Shown here one piece after another: positions 46,701 to 54,886 of a stretch of 64,000 nt of DNA. The DNA is taken from NCBI GenBank assembly GCA_019096065.1, contig JAGUCH010000004.1, forward strand, positions 4,402,001 to 4,466,000. Reading direction: 5' to 3'. The notes under the pieces were generated by a model that saw only the letters and a list, made by a program, of their open reading frames with translations, was not told the origin of the DNA and ran no database searches. The first letter of the stretch is position 1. Each line of letters begins with the position of its first letter. The translations under genes and the position numbers were made by a program. This DNA is from Paracyclopina nana (taxonomy: Eukaryota; Arthropoda; Copepoda; Cyclopoida; Cyclopettidae).

Positions 46701-48013
46701 AAAACGCTCAAAGAATAACGAAAAAATGTGTAGAGTGTCAAAAGCTGAAAAACACTCCGCAAATCCCCATTATGGCAAGTTTGCCAAAAAACACCGTCAC
46801 ATTGAAAGATATATTGCCATTTAGAAACGTCGGCATGGACTTAGCAGGGCCATTTTCAGTGACAACAGGCCGAGGTCCATCCCACCAAAGAAAAAGGTGG
46901 GTGATGATCATTGCCTGCTACCACACCCACGCTATTCATACAGAAGTCCTTGAAAATTACGAGACGGACAGTATAATCAACGGACTCCAACGTTTTGTAG
47001 CTCGTCGAGGCTGTCCTCAAGTTATTCGATCGGACAACCAAACAAGCTTCATCAAAGCGATGAAAACACTGTGGAGTGACGAACGGCATGGAAATCTGCT
47101 TCAGCAGCTTCAGAGCATTGATTGGTTAAAGCTCCGAAAATGGTCTATTGACCACGGAGTACAACGATGGACCTACTCGCCACCTTATGGCCCACACTTC
47201 AACGGCCTCAGTGAGGCCGCTGTCAAGCTCTGGAAGCGAGCTTTCTTCCACACATATAGACACTACACTTTCACGAGCGACCAATTTAACACCTTGACCA
47301 CAAGAGCCGAGGCCATAGTCAACTCTAGACCAATTGGGCAAATTGGGAACGAGATCGTCACGCCATCGCATTTTCTAACGCGAGGTCCGCCCGGCGAACT
47401 GCTACCCGTAGCCAATGAAAATCAAGTTCAAACCGCAGCCCAGAAATATGGTGTCATAGAATCTTACCTGCATGATCTCTGGCAGGCGTGGCTTCCACTA
47501 TGGTTGTTTCAAGTACATCGAACTCCTAAATGGACACAGTTCACAAAAGAACTGCAACCAGGCCAAATGGTATTGGTTGTCAATGCCAAAAAGAAACGAC
47601 ACGAGTGGAAATATGGTAAAGTCGCCAATGTTACAAGAAACCTAGACGGGGTGGTAAGAAAAGTAGAAATATTAGTTCAGCCCAGCCCCAAAAGCCCAAG
47701 ATACTTACTCACGAGGCCAGTGTCGAATTTGATCCCACTGGACTTGGTCGAGACTGATCCCATCATCAATTACGCCGGCCCAGAACCCACCAGCGAAGAA
47801 ATGGCAGCACTAGAAGAAGAAGAAAAGACAATAGCTCGCCGCACAGCGGCAGAACACATGAAGCAACGCAAAATTAAAGAAGAATCCCGCAAACTGTACC
47901 GAGAAATCTTGAAACAACAAAAAACAAAGGCGGCCGAAGTCGATAAAGCTGCACTCATAACATGCTTATCGAGCAGCCTCGGCCTCGAAACAGCGTCAGC
48001 TGAAAACCGCTAA
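40745..48013 (+). CDS. BEL/Pao gag-pol polyprotein
   Basis: A single 2,422-residue frame of an LTR-element fossil. The gag part is proline- and glutamine-rich, then has the DUF1759-type region typical of BEL/Pao (LKPLDVRQFTGKQPHEYF, about residue 558). Zinc-knuckle-like clusters follow at about 820-890 (CPECATAGH, CYRCLLGTH, CRLCQKNDH). The aspartic protease motif LLDTGAQSCF is near 1001, the reverse transcriptase YMDDLVTS near 1421, RNase H FTDASDYAYC near 1608, and the integrase zinc region and core (MDLAGPF, RSDNQTSF) at about 1960-2100. It ends in a charged tail. Gag and pol in one frame is usual for this superfamily. The frame looks whole. Confidence 0.93.
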   Translation: MTNKRKVPEGGQSDRTLRGRKLKPGSQGDSPESKRKDEKATPKAKLKPRMENPESGQEGPMEVRAEVHPPPIQAPQLPPGHEEEIRVLEQLSPEQPPVPTGGQRGGVPPFPNISEMETTATDPDGGYGSTQDSTTGTGVETPMEEDTTMVEEDRELAAAQDLQNAHDRAKVWANHAHQMVGSPTATALALYDAAATGRRILDELMAKLTAYMAVAPAEQVNVVARNIQATNKAMEINMRRLDERRRALSQGLGGNASASAAVAATTPPPGPLSAEGKAKAPPAQPTGQKGSAQELQNLHQQALRNLRELKEKQEQAQRHNSILQAENAYDGARDASFEAATALMRRLPQAMPVDAEVNALIRKFRETEAARQRALQHLHIVDPTTDSELYDEEAEQEMANTERCAQEYQTLISDQSPPMQYQTTRGEEDNLHVPYIPSTISRRSYNTQCTSTTVNNATASMGPNSQSPIYHEQRASAQGAGGPPEPPGGPPGGPPGDPNPSGNNGSNGSNFSRNPRRGPPRRQGSPGPPPPDPGGGYDDDDDYYERRDPMGYRSIKLKPLDVRQFTGKQPHEYFAFKADFTYLIHNNPHLSWHEKLGRLIEKTYGGPAYDAVVFTPRTPEGYQAALQQLERDYGNTDRQINTAYNNLRSIGIIDHTNGASITKAKAAVQRVKIQLSQIPNTNLDTHYGTVRRQLRFTASAEESLNVYQSIISPRGFTFEVFDRWCEARLNIVFNQDSLGNVAPTPKPASATVSSKDLAKLALKAAQKTKLVALAQNDGHCSSPSDEDSDENEASAQDSDDDAIVLAAVQAAGQSVDQEYFKDCPECATAGHTLLQCPVFKKKAIKERRTKAREVKACYRCLLGTHRKQFCNMRTWKCRLCQKNDHHALLCLKGKTPTISTPNNPPKKPDKKKDQDDDPEPPIDPKLMQTLLKNFSKIVISAMASANAEKGGGGDSLASNPNDSEIHAMQVCLTQGSSLLAYQVAPAIIKNPNNHRMIKINALLDTGAQSCFLTERAAKAIGLTGKPVKQWVKMLSTRKEFNSTLVTFILQSTVNEQNAITKAHTVPEIVDTIRTPPMHHLKERFPHLEQVSFPEPAEPNRIDLLLGIDQMKWLTPLVHDPELPFVMETRLGNVIMFSDAAHKGDQPVMASTAGDEAEELVYLEDIQFHCKPHELLEKLWSLEIMGVGPEEENADSKPMTKSEAYAMKILETKIKQLENGKYQVPTLWRKGEPQLKSNYAAAKRATAAFEAKLLRQHPQVHKLATAEIEEALKNGWIRRIEKGEDLHDGYFLVWLTVERPDKTTTKVRLVFDCSRPFEGKSLNDAQLAGPNLLNDLLDVLLRFRSKPVAVGADIRKMYPQFQLAPEDRKFHRFLWGDQAYEAVSFIFGAKASPCMAQYGIKHHLRQFEELAPEIVQTLDRDLYMDDLVTSCEDEQEAYKLVMMSRYLFQQGGMELRKWSSSHHQVLQHLPKDQIVPKIKVEDKQTLDQKTLGMTINLSQDIIRFDVPDLKSYLEEPVTLRQLASAAAKLFDPMGLIDPITLGFRLAMQKMCAMRSLYNIEWETDLKQLKDAQIDQIVDNWKNLLRKLEDLKRLTFPRTVRKAAANIMLAIFTDASDYAYCTCAYIRVEYSDGTIDTNLLVSKRRLAPLAERRSIPELELMGSTTGARLHHRIQRTLEKFSRVLFFTDSKTVLCWLTKSGRAWKTFVGNRVSAIHQLTKDHQWFHVKGKQNPADLPTRGVPVKDLIDHDLWLKGPDWLRSHEDQFPQAEPITKDDLLLDPVVLASMVTPPGSKIKKNETTPILEAEAKWNQLKQIQLPTSIDTTTKYNQCVAVIAAALNLQRKWGEKLEEKRNRELKEKGFTVHTAERQPNNWQRRDLAGAEALFWAKVQASAFEKEISYVLQHKKFPAKSILSSLTVKVGEHGELRSLGHTAELDIPYLKRERIILPDGKEQEALMQAIHETLPHGTGHRTLLNRVRMDFWPIKGDKNAQRITKKCVECQKLKNTPQIPIMASLPKNTVTLKDILPFRNVGMDLAGPFSVTTGRGPSHQRKRWVMIIACYHTHAIHTEVLENYETDSIINGLQRFVARRGCPQVIRSDNQTSFIKAMKTLWSDERHGNLLQQLQSIDWLKLRKWSIDHGVQRWTYSPPYGPHFNGLSEAAVKLWKRAFFHTYRHYTFTSDQFNTLTTRAEAIVNSRPIGQIGNEIVTPSHFLTRGPPGELLPVANENQVQTAAQKYGVIESYLHDLWQAWLPLWLFQVHRTPKWTQFTKELQPGQMVLVVNAKKKRHEWKYGKVANVTRNLDGVVRKVEILVQPSPKSPRYLLTRPVSNLIPLDLVETDPIINYAGPEPTSEEMAALEEEEKTIARRTAAEHMKQRKIKEESRKLYREILKQQKTKAAEVDKAALITCLSSSLGLETASAENR

Positions 48014-48046
48014 CCACAAAAACAGGTGTAGCGCTTCCCACCTCAC

Positions 48047-48066
48047 GAGGGGGGGGGAGAAGCAAA
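48047..48066 (+). other. Internal G-rich purine tract between the two BEL/Pao frames
   Basis: A run of about ten Gs followed by AGAAGC lies just after the gag-pol stop and about 150 bp before the second long frame. It resembles the G-rich tract preceding the 3' LTR (51371-51382). It could act as a second polypurine tract or be a relic of how the downstream frame was acquired; this is inference. Confidence 0.4.
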
Positions 48067-48214
48067 ACAATACTAAAATCCCTCAAAGCTCGGTACAGGG
48101 CCACCAATCACAGAAGTCAAAAGAAAGCGCTAAACTAAAACGCTCGCTACCGGGCGAGCTGAGACGTCGCCGGCCCACCATCGCCGAACCAGCCACGAGA
48201 ACAATCAACTTAAC

Positions 48215-51200
48215 TTGCTCAGCACAGCTGAAAATTCCTTTTCCGCTCAGTCCAAAAAGTGCCAACCATCAACAAGCAACAACGCGATGAGCAAGATGGC
48301 CGAACGGCGAGGCCGAAGCGAAGAAAGCGACGACGACATACGGTGGGCCGACTCTTTAAGGAGCGAACCCCCGACCACGTCAACCCCGAAGCAATCCACG
48401 GGCCGTAGGTATGTACAAAACGGTGCCAAAAAGCGTCAGCTTTTTAACATAAATGATGATAATAGGGTTCAGTACGCGGCGTCAGTCGCAAATTTCGATC
48501 AAGACACGGGAACCCATTACTCTTCGCCCCTGGAAGACCACGAAGGAGAAGGAAGAGATTGGCGCCGCCAGCAGGTGCGGAAGAATCGGGAGTTGGCCGC
48601 GCTTGGATACACCATCGAATACCCGTCGGAGGATGAGTTCGAGCCGGGAGAAAACCTGCTGAAGGCTCGTGAGAGGGCGTTGGAAGAGGCCGCTGGGATC
48701 ATCGACGAATCTTGGAAGAAATTGAATCCAATCCGCCCCGCCGCCATCCGAAGGGAGCGCCAAGAGTACCGGGAAGTCTACGGGCGCAATCCAGCCACGT
48801 GGCCACTCTTCTCCACGGAACCTCCCATGCGCCAATATGACGAAGCGTATTTGGAAGAGGAAGATTTTTTGTCCAACACCCGTCAGGAAGAGCTGCAGCA
48901 TGTACTCACGAGATTTGGCCATCGAAATGGCTTTCGCGAGGTCTACTTCATAGAGGACCTGCTCAAGCTGGACGATCACGTCATCGCGGTCAAGTACAAC
49001 AATCCCAAGATCGCAATCATCGGACACGCGAAAAACTTTGGCACCAAACAAGCAGCAGATCGGCGCACCTTGTCGACCGTGAGGTCGGAGCGCATCATGG
49101 GGCTGTTGAATGACGCCTCCAGGATGGGTACGATGGCGGGTGGAGTTCCTGCCGAGGTGGCCATGCTCATCAACCACCCGGATTTATATCCCAAGTTGGC
49201 GGCCCAGCGAGTCCTCGCGCAACATCAAAACCTGAGGATCATCACCGAAGGTACAATGAAACTAGCGCGTCACTCCATGCTAAAGTACCAGGTGATCTTC
49301 ACCGCGCTGGCCTCGGTCCGTTTCAACTACCTGGAATACACACGCAACCTCCCGCTGCCTGAAGGTAAAGATTTGCAACAAATCAAAGATTTCATGGCTT
49401 GTTTTCCCATCCCTGATGACAACTGCTTGCGGGAATGGATGATTGATGCCGAAGAAGAAGTTTTTGGGTCACCATCTGACGACGGCGCCAGCGAGCACAC
49501 GCACGTATCTTTCCCCGTGGCGGTCAACAACGATGGAGGCGTGCCTCAAGCGATCATTCAACCACCTGATACGCCAGTGGTAAGAAATGCGGTCACGCCT
49601 AGCTGTTTTACAGTAGTCCACATGCTGGAGAACAACCTCAAACTCGACGAGCCTTGCACCGAGCCTTTCTGCGTCAGCAACATGCCTCATCCCGATGCTT
49701 CGCTCCATGAAGTCTGGCACGGCCGCACGGCGAGCGAAAGTTATGATTGGTATCCGCTCCGGTTGGCCAAGGTCGATGCTCGAGGCCGTCAGGGCCCATT
49801 TGACGTCCGTCTCAGCGGAGGCCGTCGCAACGTGATCTTCATGTATGAGGACTCGGACTGGGCGAACATCGAGGATAAGCTGACAAAAGATGAGTTTTTC
49901 TTGGCTATGACCAACAAGTCCATCATCTCCATCAAGCTGGCCGGATGGAATCTGTCTGCCTATCGTAAGGCGGGCTTCAAAAGAGCTGTGCCTCCCACGG
50001 ATGCCTTCGCGGTGATGTCAATCGCGGTGCTCAACGGCCTCACGCTGTTCATCTCAGTGAGGTATGGAGGAGAAGGCGAGGCCATCAGGGGTGCTAGGGT
50101 GCCTCTACGATTGGCCAACATGCTCGCGATTGCCAGGGTAAGATGTTACCAATTTCAATGCCCCAATATAGCGGCCGCACTAGCAGCAGTGGGAGTCACC
50201 CTGGCCTCAGCCTGCAACGCCACTAACCGGGCGCTGTTGGCGTTTCCGCAGCCCGACCTGCCGTCGGCCAACATGAAATCTGGGGCCACATTTGTGGCAG
50301 AGCAGTTGGGCTTGCCCATCTTGTTTGAGGCCGTCAGGCCTCAAGATCGCAAGCATCGATCCCGTCCGGGAGCACCTCGACGACCGCCAAGTGAAGTACC
50401 CTCATTCGAATTCGACAATGACAAATATATGGTCAACGTCACCAAGTTGGACTACTCCACCCCCATTGCCAACTGGAGCCCGCTGCAAACGCTGTTTCTC
50501 TTCTATGAGACCATGCTACCACTCGTCTTTCTGATCACCGAGGCCACTTCTATGATGGACAACTTGCGATGTGAAGATGAGGCCGACGTTCTGCGATACT
50601 GCCATTTTCTTGTGGAGCAAGTCAACAACCAAGCCACAATCACTGCTGGTCCAAACAAACGCGATGCCGAATTGCATCCATTTGGCAAAGACGAGTTTGT
50701 GCTCAAAAAAGGCCGACCCGGACCAGCGTTTTACGCTGTTAAGGCCAGGCCCTTGGGCCTTGTCACCGAGGTGCAGCTGCGTCAGCAGCTCAAGCCGACT
50801 AAGAGGTTTTACCCGGTCGACTTGAAGGCCATCACGCCAAGGCTGAAGAGCGACTTGGCTCAATTAATTGCCTATGGCGACTACGACGACGTGACGTTGG
50901 AGTCATTAATTAACCTCCACCACCAATTAGGCGCCGCGCACGGCCATCGTTGCACTCGCTGCGGCTCCCCCAGCCACGTCTACACGCCTGCCACTCCTTC
51001 AGGAGCCTCGTCGCCCTGCTCCACGACTCCTGTGCGATGTATTTGGCCACCATGTATGTCTGAAGACCATGTGTTTGCTGTGTGCCCAAAATTCCTTCAG
51101 CAATGCTTGCGCTGCTTTGGGCTGGGACACAATGCGCACGATCATTTTAAATTTCCATTTGTGAGGCTTCAAGAGGATTTTAATGCTCTTGCTCCTTTCC

Positions 51201-51346
51201 ACGCAAGAGGCATTTCCCTGATTAAGGATGTCAAATTCGGATTTGCATACGACGGCCACCGAAATCTTGTCCTCACCGCCGACACCACCAAGTTGCCTGG
51301 CTACGAAAATGGCGAAAGCCATTTGTCCTGCTTTTCATCTGATTGA
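48215..51346 (+). CDS. Extra ORF of the BEL/Pao element, function unknown
   Basis: A 1,043-residue frame in the position where env lies in some LTR elements. No signal peptide, furin-like site or membrane anchor is visible, so it does not look like an envelope gene. The N-terminus is charged and disordered-looking. The middle (about 200-750) is a compact globular-looking region of unrecognised family. The C-terminus carries two cysteine/histidine clusters (CTRCGSPSH, and CLRCFGLGHNAHDH after CPKF) resembling zinc knuckles of gag-like proteins. A nucleic-acid-binding or structural role is possible but inferred. An in-frame methionine at 48287 could also start it. The frame looks whole, consistent with recent insertion. 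Confidence 0.75.
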   Translation: MLSTAENSFSAQSKKCQPSTSNNAMSKMAERRGRSEESDDDIRWADSLRSEPPTTSTPKQSTGRRYVQNGAKKRQLFNINDDNRVQYAASVANFDQDTGTHYSSPLEDHEGEGRDWRRQQVRKNRELAALGYTIEYPSEDEFEPGENLLKARERALEEAAGIIDESWKKLNPIRPAAIRRERQEYREVYGRNPATWPLFSTEPPMRQYDEAYLEEEDFLSNTRQEELQHVLTRFGHRNGFREVYFIEDLLKLDDHVIAVKYNNPKIAIIGHAKNFGTKQAADRRTLSTVRSERIMGLLNDASRMGTMAGGVPAEVAMLINHPDLYPKLAAQRVLAQHQNLRIITEGTMKLARHSMLKYQVIFTALASVRFNYLEYTRNLPLPEGKDLQQIKDFMACFPIPDDNCLREWMIDAEEEVFGSPSDDGASEHTHVSFPVAVNNDGGVPQAIIQPPDTPVVRNAVTPSCFTVVHMLENNLKLDEPCTEPFCVSNMPHPDASLHEVWHGRTASESYDWYPLRLAKVDARGRQGPFDVRLSGGRRNVIFMYEDSDWANIEDKLTKDEFFLAMTNKSIISIKLAGWNLSAYRKAGFKRAVPPTDAFAVMSIAVLNGLTLFISVRYGGEGEAIRGARVPLRLANMLAIARVRCYQFQCPNIAAALAAVGVTLASACNATNRALLAFPQPDLPSANMKSGATFVAEQLGLPILFEAVRPQDRKHRSRPGAPRRPPSEVPSFEFDNDKYMVNVTKLDYSTPIANWSPLQTLFLFYETMLPLVFLITEATSMMDNLRCEDEADVLRYCHFLVEQVNNQATITAGPNKRDAELHPFGKDEFVLKKGRPGPAFYAVKARPLGLVTEVQLRQQLKPTKRFYPVDLKAITPRLKSDLAQLIAYGDYDDVTLESLINLHHQLGAAHGHRCTRCGSPSHVYTPATPSGASSPCSTTPVRCIWPPCMSEDHVFAVCPKFLQQCLRCFGLGHNAHDHFKFPFVRLQEDFNALAPFHARGISLIKDVKFGFAYDGHRNLVLTADTTKLPGYENGESHLSCFSSD

Positions 51347-51370
51347 AGATTTAAAGGCTGTGTTGCCTTT

Positions 51371-51382
51371 AAATGAGGGGGG
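51371..51382 (+). other. Polypurine tract before the 3' LTR
   Basis: AAATGAGGGGGG lies two bases before the 3' LTR, the expected place for the plus-strand priming tract of an LTR element. Confidence 0.7.
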
Positions 51383-51384
51383 TT

Positions 51385-51723
51385 TGTTACCACCCAACCT
51401 CACTACTCCCGATTGAGATTCATTATTGTATTACCTCATTATCTCATTACTGATCTGTTCTTGCATTTCTCAGTATAGAGCCGTTGATGAAGAGGGCTCA
51501 ATAAAGTTCTCACTTACCGTTTGAAACTCACATCGTCTACACTACTTTTTACTATACTGCTATACAGAGTATTATCGCGATATAGGAGTCTTTAGCTCCA
51601 CTTGGTGGCCTTCCAAGGCCAAGACTACGTCTAGGGAGCTGCTTCAGCAGTCTATCTAGCTTCACGGATTGATTCACGATTAGAAAAGGACTTTATTCTG
51701 GTCATAGTCTTCGCGGAGAAACA
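51385..51723 (+). repeat. 3' LTR of the BEL/Pao element
   Basis: Direct copy of 40347-40685 with about two differences. It is followed at once by the ATATA duplication at 51724-51728. Confidence 0.95.
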
Positions 51724-51728
51724 ATATA

Positions 51729-52924
51729 GCGCTGTGGAAAAATTATTGGAAAAAATGAGTGGTCATTACCTAGGAATTCCAAAGGTTATGGAACACGCAG
51801 GCATCATTCTATGTAGGCATGATATTGACTCGCGAATTCGTGTAAATATCAACACGCTTAACATTCTAGCAGGTTTGAACACACGTTAGCAAGCTGACTA
51901 CTTGCCTGCGAATTCAGAAATAAATTAGAGAGTGCGTATATTGCCTACAATTTCGTATAATGGTGTCTGCATACACTATTTATTGTCAATATTCGCGGAG
52001 TGAGTTTCAAAATTGGAGCGCAAAAAAATAGAAACATTAATATTGGCTAAGCTATCAAAAGAACCATTAATGGTTTTTTCCAGAGACTTATATAGATATA
52101 TGTATAAGTCTCTGGTTTTTTCTTCTTATTGTCCTAGTCAAGATGATCTATAGTATAAGGTGAGCTCTATTCGCAGCTTTACTATAGCACGTCATCGGAC
52201 TATACTATGGTAGGGTGCAGGACGAAATTTCTATTTAAATCTGTGGAATTTTCTTGGTGTTAGGATATAAGGATTCCAAATTATCCCCAAGAAACCATAA
52301 AAACAGCCTGATTTTATTTTAAGACGAGCTAAAGTTGGAAAAGGCTGGTAACACTTTCAGGCATGTGATGCGAGCGAGCTGGTTTATCCAGTTCTTGAAT
52401 TTGAATTTCGCGCTATTTTTATGTACTAGCGCTACTGGAGCGCTTCCTAGCGGAGGACGAAATAACTATTATAGTTGCGTGATTCAAAAGTAGAATTATT
52501 CCGTCAGGATTACTCGATGGATATGCCCCTGGTCCTAGTAATTTTTCATGTTTGAATTTCCCGCGAAATCGTGCTATTGACGCTGAAAAGTGCCGAGCGT
52601 ATAAAAATGAGGCACTATTGGCCTCTTTTCTAGTAAAGTTAAATAAACAAATACTCATCTATTGAACTGTGAGTTCTATGAAAGCAAAGAAAACTTAGCA
52701 TTCTGAATGATTAGTAACTAACTATTGACTATTTTCAGTGTTTGAGCTAAACATTTTGCTAGGATGTTCTGGACCGAGACATTTATTCGATCACTTTGAC
52801 AGCCACAGAGCTGAAAGTGCAAACACCAAATAATTCTTGTGTTTTGCTGAAAAATTTCTAAGCTTCGTCAAGTGGGCGCCTTCATTTATCAAGATAAAGA
52901 AAAGTTTCGCAACCGGCATCCGCC
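51729..52924. other. Intergenic region and ING3 promoter
   Basis: About 1.2 kb of AT-rich DNA after the element. It contains a 13-bp perfect inverted repeat with a 10-nt loop (52080-52092 with 52103-52115) and two E2F-like words upstream of ING3, described separately. No reading frame of note. Confidence 0.45.
52406..52568 (+). promoter_or_regulatory. E2F-like sites upstream of ING3
   Basis: TTTCGCGC at 52406-52413 and the palindromic TTTCCCGCGAAA at 52557-52568 match the E2F consensus TTTSSCGC. They lie about 510 and 360 bp upstream of the ING3 start codon. The two sites share flanking words (GAATTTC and GCTATT), suggesting a small duplication. This is motif evidence only. Confidence 0.35.
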
Positions 52925-54886
52925 ATGTTGTATTTGGAGGATTATTTAGAGAGTGAGTAATCCACAGAGAGTGTTTTTGAGTCTCAATGAAAACGCAACT
53001 TGCTTACTTTTTTAGTGATCGAGCATCTTCCTGGCGAGCTCCGGGATCGATTTTTTGACATGAGAGAAACAGATCTGTCGGTGCAAAGTAAGTTGACAAT
53101 TGGCATTTTAAAAAGTTTGCCTTCGATAGTCTTCGTACTTTCAGATCGAGTCGACACCCTTGGAGAGCGCCAAAAGGTGTTTTTTGCCAACTGCCAGCGA
53201 AAATACAAGGCTAGCGATCGGGAGGAGGAGTTTGAAAAGATTCGAGCGGAATATGCCAAGGTGATAGAAGATGCCAATGAAAAGGTGCAGATTGCCGAGG
53301 AATGCTACGGCCTGGTGGACAGGTATCTACGCAAACTGGATGAAGAGTTGCTTAAATTCAAATGCGAGTTGGAGGCTGACAACCGGGGAATCACGGAAAT
53401 CCTTGAGAAGCAGTCTCTGGAAATGGACGCGCCTTCCTCATCCTCCATGACGAACCAGTTTAGCAAAGAGAACAGACTACCGAAAAAGCACAAGAAAAGT
53501 AGCCATAGCAATGCAGGCCCCTCTGATTTCTCTATGTTGACTCCGTCCTCCTCCTCGATCAAAATGGAATACGATCCCAGCTTTGGCACATCCTCCATGG
53601 CCTCTGGTTTTTCCAGCGTCCCGAGCCAACCCTCTACCCTGCCACTGCAGCATATGGGCGCAGGTGGCAACGCCATTGCAGTTGCAGCCTCGCAAGCAAT
53701 TGCGGCCACTCAACAGCTATCTGGCCGTCGCAGCTCCAGCCTCAAAGCCTCGTTTGAGGCTATCAATCTGGGCGTTCAAGCCAACGAATTCAGCATTGGC
53801 CGCGAGCTCGCTGGAGCCGCTCAAGTGGCCCTGGCAAGTACCTCTTTCGACTCACAACAGCACAAGAAGAGCAAGAGCAAGAAATCGTCTTCGGCAGCCT
53901 CGACCTCACACGAAATGGTCAACAGCCCCGGGGGAGGCTATTTGGACGTTCTCGGCAGCCAGGACAGTAGCAACAATTCGTATGGGGCAGGCACTGACCA
54001 GGAATGGAGCTTCGATCCGAACGAGCCTCGTTACTGTGTTTGCAATCAAGTTTCCTATGGCGATATGGTTGCTTGCGACAACGACGTAAGTGAAGAATTT
54101 GAAAATGCATGCCTTGCCAAAAAAGTTGCATGTCCACTATTCATGCTTGTTGTGTCAGCTTTTTTTGCAAAGGATTTTTTAATGATACTTTTTTTTGCTT
54201 CTCTTCCAGGCTTGTTTTTCTGGAGAGTGGTTCCACTATGCCTGCGTTGGTAAGCTATATTTTTGTTTTATCTCTTCTTGCTGATATAGCTCTGAAAAAA
54301 GAGGAATGGGAGAACTTTTTCCGCCTCTCTTCCATAAATAGAGCTTCATCGCTCGAGAAAGCAACCAAAAGACCAATTTGAGATAGGCCTACCATCAAAG
54401 TACAAACAGAGTAAATATAGTGGTGCACTTTTTCCTCTGCTTTTCTAGAAATGTCTAGATCAAGATTATATGGGTTAAAAGAAAAACTATTTCAATTCAT
54501 GCAACTGACTACAATACAAAAGCTGTTGCTGCAACCTTGAGTTACAAAATTTACGACCTCGAACAATGTCAAGTAACAAGCTTTCCGTGTCACTTCACGG
54601 ATTGATAATTTTAGCCTCATGCTTTATTGATCAAATACCAAACGTGTACCGCAGGAATGGCTCGTCTGCTGAAATGGCTACAACAGGAATATTAGATAGC
54701 GTGAAATTAATAACTGTTTCGTCGTGCTTTGGGGGAATGTTTGCGGCTGAAGAATGTCGCACAAGGCTGAATGTACTTTCTAAAAATTGCCCCCGTCATT
54801 TTTCAGGAATTGTGGCTCCGCCTAAAGGAAAATGGTATTGCCCAACTTGCCAGGCCCACATGGCTCGCAGAAAGAGCCGGAAATGA
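52925..54886 (+). CDS. ING3: ING3-type chromatin reader of the NuA4/TIP60 complex
   Basis: Five exons, 52925-52952, 53016-53087, 53145-54085, 54210-54249 and 54807-54886, give 386 residues (human ING3 418). ING3 is the H3K4me3-reading subunit of the NuA4/TIP60 histone acetyltransferase. The start [20 protein letters not shown] matches vertebrate ING3 closely. The N-terminal helical region includes [21 protein letters not shown] serine-rich linker holds the conserved [10 protein letters not shown] and ends in [27 protein letters not shown]. The PHD finger continues over exons 4 and 5 ([21 protein letters not shown]). Between the fourth zinc ligand and WFH there is one more residue than in human ING3. 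The tail is basic (RRKSRK). The 557-bp last intron holds short frames that are not coding. Confidence 0.95.

Larger units (their letters stand above)
40347..51723 (+). mobile_element. BEL/Pao LTR retrotransposon, nearly full length and young
   Basis: An 11.4-kb element with 339-bp direct LTRs (40347-40685 and 51385-51723), starting TGTTACC and ending GAAACA. It is flanked by a 5-bp duplication ATATA (40342-40346 and 51724-51728). A primer-binding site follows the 5' LTR, and a G-rich tract precedes the 3' LTR. One gag-pol frame has the BEL/Pao domain order (gag, zinc knuckles, protease, reverse transcriptase, RNase H, integrase). A second long frame lies downstream of pol. The two LTRs differ at about 2 of 339 sites, so insertion was recent. 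It looks whole, with no obvious breaks in the two long frames. Because LTR elements are common, it is probably one of several copies in this genome. Confidence 0.95.

Noticed and set aside
48215-51346. Envelope gene of a BEL/Pao endogenous retrovirus
   Set aside because: No signal peptide, cleavage site, fusion peptide or membrane anchor is visible; it has knuckle-like clusters instead.
52080-52115. Transcription terminator or RNA gene at a 13-bp inverted repeat
   Set aside because: Just a short AT-rich hairpin in intergenic DNA; bacterial-type terminators do not apply here and no RNA family fits.
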